DNA of 64,000 bases from Epiperipatus broadwayi (taxonomy: Eukaryota > Onychophora > Udeonychophora > Euonychophora > Peripatidae): assembly GCA_028023455.1 (NCBI GenBank), contig JAQFVV010006335.1, positions 2,898,412-2,962,411 of the forward strand. The letters are read 5' to 3'. Of the stretch, positions 32,945 through 43,859 are shown one piece after another; the first letter of the stretch is position 1; every line of letters begins with the position of its first letter. A program made the position numbers and the translations under genes. A model generated the notes under the pieces. It made no database searches. It was not told the DNA's origin and saw only the letters and a list, made by a program, of their open reading frames with translations.

Positions 32945-34730
32945 AACTATAATTGTCATTCTGTGTCTCTTCTTATTTATAAAGTTTTCGATATAATATA
33001 CCTAAATTTTTCATGATTGATTTTTTCTAGGCAATTTAAAATGTTTTGTTATTGATGTGATTGTGTACCATTATCATCCAATAATCATACTGTCCAATGA
33101 AATTATTTTTAATCATACATTGAGATTATATGAACAAAACTAATAGAAAATATCAATGTCAGATAAATGTAAACCTATAAAACAAAAAAAAAAAACTTTC
33201 CTTTTATAAATAGATAGAAAAGGAAAAGCAAATCTTAGTATATTATTTTCAGTAAAATATGAGAAATAAAAATAAAGTTTTAAAAACTTGTATATTTATA
33301 TAACTAAAGAATATTAAACTCATAACCAGAAGTTGATTATGTTTCTTGAAATTATGATTCAAACCAAAATGAAGTATTTATATTTTACTCATATTATATT
33401 TTAGGGAATTCTAAAAAGGATATTATTTTACCTTTTGCAATATCAGTTTTCTAATTTATTTCACAGAAAAATTTTAAGCCTCTATAATTTGCTCCAATAA
33501 TATCCATAAAGGAAGTTTTATGTTTGTATATAGACATTATGCATCACTATCTAATTAATTCCTAATGTATTCCAGTCGTAATGGGCATTCTTATAATTTT
33601 GTTATAAAAGCGCTCCTTTTTTATTATTAAACAATAATAATAGTCAAATATTCATAAAAATAACTTCATGTTTTTTCAGCACTTAATTAAAATAAACAGT
33701 AGTTAAATTAGTGTTATTTGTCTAAGAAAATAATGTATGCCTAATTATTAAACTCAATTCTTTTACGATTTCTTTCCTTTTTTTTTTTTATAATTTTTTT
33801 TTTTTTTGCAGAGAAGCCATAACTGTAATAAAAATCTTAATCATATTAATACAATTTTATTTCGAAATTTGTAACATAAGAATGTGAAATATTTTATAGG
33901 TACTAAGTCAATATTAATTTTAATCATATATTCACACCCATTGAAATCATATATATATATATATTGTAAAAAGGAGATTGCCTTGACAACCGGTTGAGGT
34001 TGTTTATTGTATGATATTGGGGTTGTCTAAATGTCTAGTGATTTTAATGATATCTATACATAATTTTTATTCATTGAAACATAAAAGCTGACAAAATACA
34101 ACCAGCTTTTTATAAAATATTCGTATGATATAAATATTTTTTGTTCCCTCTTGAAACCTATAAAAAGTTTTTCTCCGTCGTAATTAATTCACGAATTTAT
34201 AGCTTCTCTTCCTTATAATCATTTTTGTAATTAAACTCTATAACTAAACTTACTATTAAATTTTACCTTTCCGATACACTACCTATTTTTTTAGTCTTTC
34301 TCTAAATATGCCCATTTATTCAGTCAAAACTTATATGTGTCTGGTGTTAAAAACAAGCTACATCTTGTTAAGTTAATAAAAATTTATTTCGTTGCAATAT
34401 ACTTTTTTATAATCATGACATAATTTTCCATGATGTTAAATAATTTACTGCCAGTTGAAAGCTTCTTATCCCCTGAAAGAATAGGAATTAGTTATTAGAT
34501 TAGTGGAATCCTAGTTCATGAAAAATTTTAGTTTCCCTATTTTATTCTATCCTCTAAAAATAATTAAATTTTAATTCACTGACTAATATTTAATGGGTAA
34601 GATGGATCGATGTGTATAAGCTTACTACCAGAAAAAAAATTTGTTTACTTTAGAGGAAAGAGTAACATGAATAATTTTAGCTTGTTCTGGAATTGAACAG
34701 TAGCTTACACCCAATGGTAGTAAGTGTGCT
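32945..34730. other. AT-rich stretch without recognisable gene
   Basis: No gene is seen. A short (TA)n lies near 33950-33965. A small dyad in the 33985-34015 area (GACAACCGGTTGAGGTTGT) is the only other structure noted. Confidence 0.5.
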
Positions 34731-34739
34731 AATCGATAT

Positions 34740-34880
34740 ATATATATTATCACCCAGTAGATGACTATATATATATATAATCACCCAGTAGATGACTTTT
34801 GTGATCAAGTCGAAACGTATTCAAATATTTAATTTTTTAACACAGATGAACCCCAAAATATGTCTTTTATATATATAATT
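34740..34880 (+). repeat. Repeat end with decayed hammerhead-like motif
   Basis: A duplicated block CACCCAGTAGATGAC (near 34751 and 34783) is separated by (TA)n. The second copy leads into stem II GACTT...AAGTC, then GAAA, ACGU, A and UUC (34785-34825), which has the layout of the other hammerhead-like motifs with the ACGU stem III. The core reads UAGAUGA instead of CUGANGA, and no stem I partner is evident. The following sequence resembles 2518-2596. Confidence 0.4.
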
Positions 34881-34928
34881 AGAATATCACTAAACATCAC
34901 ATGATTATCGTTCTTCATACTTACACTA

Positions 34929-35137
34929 GCTGTTTACACAGATCCTAAGATCTAGGTGAAGTGCTCTCGGATGCAAGGCTCCTCACTGATGAAAACCACA
35001 AGCTAGGAATTAATCTGGAGATATTATATGAGTAGGCACTAGGTAGGGAGTTTATTCACAAGCCCTTCCTGCATCCATTGATTACTCTGGCTGACACTGA
35101 GTGGCGCTACTATATGAAGAGTTTTACCTCTGTTTAA
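34929..35137. repeat. Single arm of the TTAA foldback family
   Basis: This matches the right arm of 40335-40785 (GATCCTAAGATCTAGGTGAA, GGCTCCTCACTGATGAA, TTATTCACAAGCC, ACTGAGTGGC) and ends CTGT directly before TTAA (35134-35137). The other arm is missing. Confidence 0.8.
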
Positions 35138-35139
35138 TT

Positions 35140-35895
35140 AGAATACATGTAAATTTATCCTAAATTTACACTACGTTATTTTTAAACTATATATAGTTTT
35201 ATTATCTAAAAAAAGGCAACAAAGTACTTTTTCTAAGACTTCATTTTAAAATTAGAAAATCTAAAATTATTGAAAACTGATTTAAGTTTTCAATGTAGCA
35301 GATTCATAAAACGTATTGATTTATAAAGTACAGTAGTAAAAAACTGTCACTTTTTATGCCTCAGCAGATAATTTTATATTTTCTTTTTCTTTTAAAATTG
35401 CTTTTCAGAGTGTGGAATTTAAACACAACCACTGTTATTAAGCATTTGAAAAATTCTCGGTATTATTCGGCGCAGGGTTGATTTTCTGGAGCATAGACTA
35501 AGCTGTATGAAGAAAGCAATTGATTCAATTCAATGAAAAAGGCTGTGATGTGTAGAAAAATGGCAAAAAAGTGACAAAAAATAAAACTACTGGTGGTTTA
35601 ATCTAAAGTTATATTTGGCTATGAAATCTTAATAATCTTTAAAGAAGAAAAAAACGTACAAAGCGGGCTTTACAAAATCTTAAATATTTTTTTATTACAA
35701 TTTTAAAAAATTACAATATATATATATATATAGTTGAATAAAGTAAATGATAATAATAAATCAAATAAAAAGACATCTCTGCGAATATCATGAATAAACT
35801 GCTGAGTAAATATCAACTCACTATAAATTTAAATTTGTTTCATTCGTTGGCTAATTTTTAATTCTATTTTAAATATTTTACAATTTATTAATCAA
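35140..35895. other. AT-rich stretch without recognisable gene
   Basis: No coding or repeat signal was seen apart from a short (TA)n at about 35717-35732. Confidence 0.5.
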
Positions 35896-35910
35896 AATAA
35901 TTTAAATGGA

Positions 35911-35997
35911 GTCGAGCGTTGGTGGCCTAGTGGTTAGTATAGCTGTCTTCCAAGCAGCTGGCCAGGGATTCGCTTCCCGGCCAACGCATTTGACGTA

Positions 35998-36026
<29 letters not shown>
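35911..36026 (+). repeat. tRNA-Gly-like SINE with (AAT)n tail and 15-bp duplication
   Basis: The head GCGTTGGTGGCCTAGTGGTT...CCAACGC (35916-35987) closely resembles tRNA-Gly(UCC). The acceptor arms pair perfectly and the anticodon loop is CTTCCAA. One extra base and mismatches spoil the T arm, and a GACGTATG tail with (AAT)n follows, as in the related SINEs. The direct repeat AATAATTTAAATGGA flanks it (35896-35910 and 36027-36041). It is thus a retroposed SINE rather than a resident tRNA gene. Confidence 0.8.
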
Positions 36027-36032
<6 letters not shown>

Positions 36033-36041
36033 TTAAATGGA

Positions 36042-36900
36042 TAGTTCATTTGCAATCTAAATCTGTCCTTTACTAATATTTTTAACTGTTTTCTCTAGCC
36101 CAAGAAATTCATCTCCCAAGTGAGACGTTGAGTTAATAAATTGATTCTTAAAATTAAAAAATTAACCTACGCAAAATATTTTGTAACTTTTACTATATGA
36201 TTTTTGTTAGAAAAAGTTGAAATTCTGCAAATAAATTGTTTTTAATCTTATTGCTAAATGGATAATAGTTTTGCAGTCGAAATTTTTTCCTTTATTTAAA
36301 AATTAATGAACTTTTTTTCTAACACAAAAAAATTGCTTTTTAATATATATATATATAATATAAAGAAATTACAACAGAGATTAAATATCTTAAATGAAAT
36401 TAAGTTAACCGAATATACTTTTGACCCGTGTACATCTTAATCGCTACTGTTTTACTTAATTTCATTTAACATATTCAATTTCCGATGTAATATCTGCATA
36501 TTATTATTATTAATGACTGCGAACTAAGATGTTGCATATGTATATTACAATACATTTAAACCATAAACCATCTTCGTTAAGAGGTTGGATAGCATTTCTA
36601 AGCAATTTTACATATTAACACCTCAATATTCGTTATCTGCATATCTTTATGAAAATTATATATAAATATGTGTGTGTGCATTGAAAGGAATAATGTATTA
36701 TTCATTTTAATGTCAGCCATGTGGTTTCCACATGGATAAGATATTAAAAAAAAAAAAAAATCAAGCAATTAAAGTATTATGCAAATTTATCAATGTAAAT
36801 TTTTTTAAAAACTGGAACAAGTTGTTTAAAACAAAAAAAAAAAAAAACATATAAAATCAATTTTTCTTATTACATTCATTCATCGGGAGTAACCTGTATT
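36042..36900. other. AT-rich stretch without recognisable gene
   Basis: Only homopolymer runs and a short (TA)n near 36342 were noticed. Confidence 0.5.
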
Positions 36901-36938
36901 CTTCATGAGCGAGCCAGAGTTTTCAAATAGGGACCGTA

Positions 36939-37508
36939 TGTAGTAATAGTCATCATTACCCTATTAAATAAAAGAAGTGGACTATTCCAGATTCCTTGTC
37001 TGATTGGCTAGCACCCAGTTGCTATCCAATGGAATTAAAACCTTCACTGGGGTTCGCACACTGACTCTGCATGTTTCCAGTAAGTTAGGGGGTCTGCCTT
37101 TAAATAGTTAGCCTTTTGGAGGCAAGGCAGAGAGCAATTACTTCTGTACTGAACGGCAGAACGTGCTCTCCATTAAACCTTCTACCATCAGCAAAGGTAT
37201 TTATCTAGTCATTATTCAGACGTCCATGCAGTGAGGCAAGTCCACCTATGGACTGGAAACTGCTACATCTGAGCCAACTCGAGGCAAGCTAACTACATAG
37301 CTGGAAGAGTCTTGTCAGAACTCACGAAGCAGGCTAATCATTAGCTGGAAGCGAGTTCCATACTCTGCACGACTATCTCAGCAGTGAAGTCTATCAACTG
37401 TATTTGTACATTTGTTTAACTAACGTTTGTATATATTTTGTACTAATAAATTGTACATATTAAATGCTGAATTTTTATTTTTTAATTTTTTGGGGAATTA
37501 TAGTAACA
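36939..37508 (+). repeat. Candidate solo LTR
   Basis: A distinctly GC-richer block of about 570 bp begins TGTAGTAATAG and can be closed at ...ATTATAGTAACA, giving TG...CA ends. It contains a TATA-like TTTAAATAG near 37100, a Cys/Arg-codon-free non-coding middle and an AATAAA near 37446, the order expected of an LTR promoter and poly(A) signal. The bases before it (GAGCGAGCCAGAG to ATAGGGACC) are also GC-richer and may be leftover internal DNA. No target duplication is evident, and no second copy is in this window. Confidence 0.35.
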
Positions 37509-37509
37509 T

Positions 37510-40153
37510 CAACATTAAGGTTAAATAATTAACAATTACAAACAGCTATTTTTAAACTTATTTTTTATTAATAATTTATTATATTTTTATGTGCTGCGTT
37601 AAGGTCAATGAAACATTTTCACAGATGATAGATAGTAAAATAACTTTCATGTAACCTGTAAGTATTGTTTGATCAAGAGTATTACATGTTTTCTTCTTGA
37701 TTGTGATATTATCTCAATAAATGTTGAATACAATTTTCGATTACAAATAATATTTATTTCTTCACTACAATTTATATTTTACTAAATTTAGGCTCTCACA
37801 ATTATATGAAGTTTGGTTATTATGAACCAGTTATGTATGTTCTGAGATATCTCTCTTCATCAGTTATCACCAAGGGATTATCTTTATGATAAACATATTT
37901 TCATCATTTAATTATTCTCGGTAATTTCGATTTCAATCTTTTTTCTTATAATACATATGAAAATATATCCAAAGTTTTAGCATTAAACAATAATAAAAAA
38001 CAGGATTAACAGAAAGGAAGGCTATAGATATCATTTCGAAATAAATAAATAATATCCAAGTGAATCATGATTAGAACAAATTAGTTTTATAAAATAAAAT
38101 TAGCTAGAATAGAAAAATAAAAATACTTTTATTTATTATCGTATGTTGTAGGAATCTAGTTATTTTATGTTTGTATAATAAAACTACATATCAAATCTTG
38201 TTTAAGTGCGTAAAAAATATTTGTTTTTTATTTACTTTAACGACTACTTTGAATTTATCACGTTTTGATTGATTTGTTATTTTATAAAAAATTAATATGA
38301 ATGATATTTTCAAAACCATTATTTGTTAAAATTAAGTTTGATTTATATAAATTATTTTAACCACAATTATTACTTTAATACCGAAATTAACTGTAAATAT
38401 CATAACCATTAGCACTTATTTCCAAAATGCTTTAAATTTTGAAATGTTTTGAACTTTTATCTATATTTTAAATTAATTTTTCTGCTATCTTTGTACTTTT
38501 CCTTTTTTTTTAGAGTAGTGTACAACATGGTTTGTTATTATTTACACTAAAAAAATTAATCCATCTAAAAGCTAAGTAACTTTTTTATATTCAGTGTTGC
38601 ATAAAACTGTACAAATCTTGGAGTTAAGTATTATGAATTTTAAGCATTATCTGTAGTATAATATCAATTTTATTTTTTATATAATGTGTTTATTATATAT
38701 GTCACTTTGTTATTTGTTTTAAACTAATATAAATTACCTATTATTTGAAATATAACTCATCCCCAAATTTAAGAAGCAGTAGGATTTTAAGCTGGAAAAT
38801 TGGGGGGAAATTTTTTTAATGATTTTAATAAAAAATAAGAAACATTTTTATCTACTTAAATATGAGCTAACATAAATACAAAAATCGTATCTAATTTATT
38901 GCAAATCATCTTCAGATATATTTTTACATTCTATATCTTCTCTTTCAAAACATGAATTTTTGTTTTCACTATTCCATCAGGGTTTATCATCTTCAGGCCA
39001 TTTAAATCATTAATAATGCAATATATTAAGAAAGTTTTTTTTTTTCATAATTTCTTCAGGTATATCTTTCCAAGACTGCAAAATATACAAAATTATACAT
39101 ACATGTATTGAATGCATTACATAGTCTTTTTTTTTTAATGTAAATATCATAACATTATTTTTTTTTTCAAAAAAAAAAAAGATTTTAAAATATGGTTTTG
39201 ACATTTAATGACATTTAATGTTACTGGTAAATCTTTTTTTAATAAAAAAACCTATTCTAAACTTCTCTTTATAATTTGCAAAAATACTTTATAGTTGTTA
39301 ACATAAATGTATTTTGACATCCAATTACAAATTGCAGGAATATGTCAGTGATTTTTTTCTCAATTTGCTTTCATGTAAAAGTAATTTTTTTAAATTAAAA
39401 TTGGAATCATTCTTCTGAAATAATTAATATTTTTACAGATATTTTCTGAAAAAAAATTATAAATGTGTAAAAAGATTATAAGATATGTTTTTATTTTGAA
39501 AATCAATAATATTGAAAGTATTAAAATTATTGGAAGACATTCTCTTATGTAGAGAATAAGAAACAACCAATCAGAGTGAAGGCAGATACTTATCTCATTA
39601 TTGTATTGTTTTATTAATTGTAAAAAAAATTTCTACAGATTATTCGGTATGATTTTCTCAGTAAAATAATAGTAAAATCAGAAAAATAATGTTAAATGTA
39701 ATAGTTATCTAAAAAATATTGGCATTTAATGTTAACTATTTTTTTTATTAAAAAGATTTAATACACCATTTTATACAGTTCAGCAATCATAATACTATGC
39801 ACATACATAGCATAAAGCAAAGATCCTTAGAAAAATAATGTTAAATATTTTTGTTCCCAGTTTAAGACATACCACTCTTTAATAGATCCCAAATTTGAAA
39901 AAAAATTACATCTTATGAAATGATCCCACAATTAAATTTTTTAATGCTTATCACATTAACATATTTAAAAGTTATTAATACATTTCTCTTCTCTCTATTA
40001 TAATGTCATTTGTTTTAGTTTGAGTTATCAGTAATACTAAGATGGCACTACAGTACAGAAATAAAAAAAAAATTGTAAAAGTAAGATTAATATGTTGTAT
40101 TGTAATTATAATTGCAGCTTTATAATTTTCATTATATATATATATCATATATC

Positions 40154-40201
<48 letters not shown>

Positions 40202-40330
40202 TGTGAAATGAAACTAGTCTTTACAGCTTTGTCATTAAACATTTTAAAAAAATGTGCAGATCAATTCTATAGTGCATCTGTGAAAATTAGTTTTCTTCCA
40301 CACAATTACAATTATAACAATGTTATATTA
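37510..40330. other. Long AT-rich stretch without recognisable gene
   Basis: No gene is seen over about 2.8 kb. A (TA)n tract lies at 40134-40195. The frames at 39010-39204 and 40112-40417 are homopolymer or TA products, the latter running into the foldback element. Confidence 0.5.
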
Positions 40331-40334
40331 TTAG

Positions 40335-40785
40335 TTAAAACAGGCATAACTCTCTATATGGATTGCCACTCAGTACAAGCCAGAGTAACCAATGGATGCC
40401 AGAAGGCTTGTGCATAAAATCCCTATCTAGTGCTTACTCATCCAATATCCCCAGTCTAGTTTCTAGCTTGTGGGCTTCATCAGTGAGGAGTTTGGATCTT
40501 AGAGCACAGCACCTAGATCTTAGGATCTAATGCAACCCTCCAGCAGCCACCTTTTATCTCTACTTAGCTACAAAACTAAAGGGTTACATTATATCCTAAG
40601 ATCTAGGTGAAGTGCTCTCAGATCAAAGGCTCCTCACTGATGAAGGCCACAAGCCAGAAACTAGTCTGGGGATATTGGATAAGTAGAAACTAGATGGAGA
40701 TTTTATTCACAAGCCTTTTTACATCCATTGGATTCTCTGGCTTGCACTGAGTGGCAATTCATATAGAGAGTTTTGCCTGTTTTAA
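40335..40785. mobile_element. Foldback DNA element flanked by TTAA
   Basis: Left and right arms of about 200 bp are near reverse complements. The left runs AACAGGCATAACTCTCTATA...CTAGATCTTAGGATCT; the right runs from AGATCCTAAG-type sequence to ...GAGAGTTTTGCCTGTT. The 443-bp unit 40339-40781 is flanked by TTAA on both sides (40335-40338 and 40782-40785), the target of piggyBac-type transposons. No ORF is present. A single-arm relative lies at 34929-35137. The class is inferred from TTAA alone, since the termini do not begin CCC. Confidence 0.75.
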
Positions 40786-40821
40786 TAACAGTTATGAGCA
40801 AGCATAATAAATGGTGATCAT

Positions 40822-40824
<3 letters not shown>

Positions 40825-40893
<69 letters not shown>
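40825..40893. repeat. (TA)n microsatellite
   Basis: An uninterrupted TA run of about 34 units lies just right of the TTAA foldback element. Confidence 0.95.
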
Positions 40894-40897
<4 letters not shown>

Positions 40898-40899
40898 CC

Positions 40900-42545
40900 G
40901 GATACTTTATCTGATTCAAAAGTTCTATCACTTAAATTAAAACCAAGTTTTATATATGCAATAGCACACATACTTATTTATGTTGAAATCTTATATTTTT
41001 AATTCTCAATTGATTTTAGTATAAAATATTTTTATGACGTTTGTTTTCTTTTAAATCAAATAAAAGCAAGCAAAGTTTAATTAATCTTTTTATAAAATTA
41101 TTTTATTTAAAAAAAAGTTGATTTATTTTTAAAGCTGAGATTTAGTTTGGCGTGTTTTTTTTTTAAAAAAAAAATAATAGAATTTTGTAAGATAAAGCGC
41201 TGTCAGATGTTGTTTTTGTAATTAAGAGTGAGCAGGAGATAGAGATTTATCCTGGTAAATAGTTGCAATTTAGATTGTGCGAGAGATAACGATGGACATA
41301 AATATCTCTAGGTTTTTTTATTCATTCATTCAAATTATTCGGAGACTATTCTAGTCACTCAGCTTATTTATTCTGTTTGCTCAGCTTATTCAGCTCTTGT
41401 TATTAAGGATTCATCCATATTTTTCTGTTATTTAACTGCTATCTCATGGAAGTGATTCTAATTTATTTGATAGTTATTCCATGGGAATCACCAAGTTGAA
41501 TTTCCATTAATCAACAATAATTCTACTATTTGCTGTGATAGTAGCAGCCATTCAGACACCATACCTATAATATACACCATGAAAAATCTCCACAACATGA
41601 TGGGATAAGCCTTTCCAAAGATGAATCTCTGGAGATCCAAAATTGGGACTTCCATCATGACCTAAGTGTCAAGTCCAGAACTGATCCCAATAGTGCTTCA
41701 ATTCTTCTGAATCTAGTAGATTAATGCTGTCTATAAACTCAATTTTACCTGAATGGCAGAAATTAATATTGCCTAAAAGTAACTTTCCATATTAAAATCA
41801 GGACTAAATATCTAATTAAGTCTCTAGAAAATCTCAGCTTAATCTTTAAAAAATTACATATTTCTGATGTGTAACTATTAATTGAAATATTAATGTTTTT
41901 TAGATATATTAAAATTGTAGTGGCAAGATTTTTCATTTTAAAATATTACTTAGTTGAGAGTGCATGGTGAGTTATATTTTATGTGCCTAATATTTTCTTT
42001 GTTATATGACTAACCTCTGATAAATACTCAAGTTGATCTTAGTAGTTTTCTTTTAATCACCTGTCCTTTTTATTTGTTTGTCATTAAACTTAATCAAACG
42101 TGGTTTGAGTTTTTTGCAGACTACTGATCTTTTGGCTGGTCGTTTATCAAGTATATTGTTTTTTTTTTTTTGGTAGAAATTTTATTTTCTATAGTTCTGA
42201 TTATGTAATCCATAACCTTCCTTTTTCTAGTATAAGACTTAATCTTGGCATGTTTAAATGTATGTGATCATGGGCATTTTGCAGATTAGGACATTCTAGT
42301 TCTGATGTTTTTTGCCAGGCTAAGAAAAGCGTGTCTGCACCATTCCATTAGTTCTCCATAAACACCCATCTTTCTAAATCTCTACAGAAAAAAAAGGAGA
42401 AATTGGTTTCGATGAACCACTAGCAGAGAGATATAAGCCATTCTTATATTATAGGTGAGAAATAAACTTGTCTGTCTGGGTATTTAATGTATTAATGCTC
42501 TCATACACTCAATAAAGATCAAACTTCTATATTTTATAATGTGTT
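40900..42545. other. Stretch without recognisable gene
   Basis: Mostly AT-rich. The part 41500-41770 is of higher complexity (for example GGAGATCCAAAATTGGGACT) but shows no frame I can name. Confidence 0.45.
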
Positions 42546-42549
42546 CAAT

Positions 42550-43070
42550 AAATGTAAAAGTTCTTGTAATTATTTTGGCGGACATTTGTCTCAGTGTTTT
42601 CTCAATTGTCTGAACAATATTCATAAACTCTTGCTCTCTCTGGGGTTAGTCTAGCACATTCATGTTTGTATATCCTGCTCACCCTTCATATAACTTCTTC
42701 TTAAATGGAGTCAAGAATCTCTCAACAATTATGTTCAGAGAAACCTGATAGCCACTTTATTTTCCATTCCCCATTCAAAGTTTTCCCATATTCTGCTCCA
42801 TCCCATTTCCACAACATAATCTTTGTGAACTCTATGATCTCTATATCTAAATCCACCTTATCTTTTTTCAAACCCAGCATAAAAACCAATAATCCACTTT
42901 CTGTATAATCACTTTTTTCATATTTATTCTTTCATAACTTCGTTATATGTGCTCTTTCAGTTTTCATGCATTTACATTCAATTAACAGATGCCTAATATT
43001 TTCTATTCCTTCCTTACATAATTTACAGACCAAATCACTTATATTTAGGTCTGCACATATGAAAGTCAAA
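42550..43070 (-). pseudogene. LINE C-terminal remnant with CCHC motif
   Basis: Starting near 43060 the minus strand reads ADLNISDLVCKLCKEGIEN, then IRHLLIECKCMKTER. This fits the Cx2C...Hx4C zinc-knuckle that ends many non-LTR reverse-transcriptase proteins. KWDGAEYGKTLNGEW and WLSGFSEHNC follow. The downstream end (42556-42640) shares ATTGTTCAGACAATTGAGA with a plus-strand relative at 47190-47270. The plus frame 42705-42908 is its antisense shadow. The LINE clade is not determined. Confidence 0.6.
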
Positions 43071-43394
43071 ACACCAAAGAAAGAGAGTTCAAATCAAGAG
43101 ACCCTTTTATAATCTTATATAATAGACATCACCCTGTGTTCCACATTTAAAAAACAATAATCAATGAAAGAAAAAAGTAGTTCATTGTCATTGCATGTAG
43201 CATAACAAACTCATTGGACATTAAATATCTATCTATATTGTTTATAATGTATTTTTTATGAATACAATAACCAAAAACACATATTAAAAATAACAATTTT
43301 ATTAAAAGGCATAAATTTATTAATTATATATACATTTTGAATGAATACAATTAATTTATAATATGTTGTAATAGTGATAACACATTTCCAGCCT

Positions 43395-43396
<2 letters not shown>

Positions 43397-43448
<52 letters not shown>
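43397..43448. repeat. (TA)n(TG)n microsatellite
   Basis: A short TA run leads into about 22 TG units. Confidence 0.95.
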
Positions 43449-43449
<1 letters not shown>

Positions 43450-43859
43450 CTGCAGAATGGAGTTTGCTATTAGCTGAAAGAATACCCTTTGATTTCTCTT
43501 GGAGGCCTTAAAACAACCAAGTGGGGCAAATTCCTAATGTCCACTCCATACGTTCTTGTTGTTGCAGCTGTTATAAGTATGTGATTATTCATGTAGTATA
43601 CGAACATGGATGGGCTGCTCACCAACACACATTGTGCAGCATGGTGAGTCTATTGTCTTTTTATCTCCGAGTTTAAGATCAAAAAACACCATGCTTCTCA
43701 GTTGCCTGATAAGGCAGAATGAATGTATGTGTAAATGATGAATATTTTTCAATAATTATATAATTATAACAGACAAAAATAAATTGTGGCCCTTATTCCC
43801 AGTAGGCTGTTAACTCACCAACCAAGGCAGTGGTGGGTGACCGAAGGCAGAGGGTGCTA
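43449..43859. other. Moderate-complexity spacer upstream of RTE
   Basis: This is GC-richer than average, starting GGCTGCAGAATGGAGTTTGC. Part of it (from about 43785, CCCTTATTCCCAGTAGGCTG) may be the 5' untranslated part of the RTE element. I recognise no gene. Confidence 0.4.

Noticed and set aside
35916-35987. Functional tRNA-Gly(UCC) gene
   Set aside because: An extra base and mismatches in the T arm, an (AAT)n tail, a 15-bp target duplication and sister SINE copies show a retroposed SINE.
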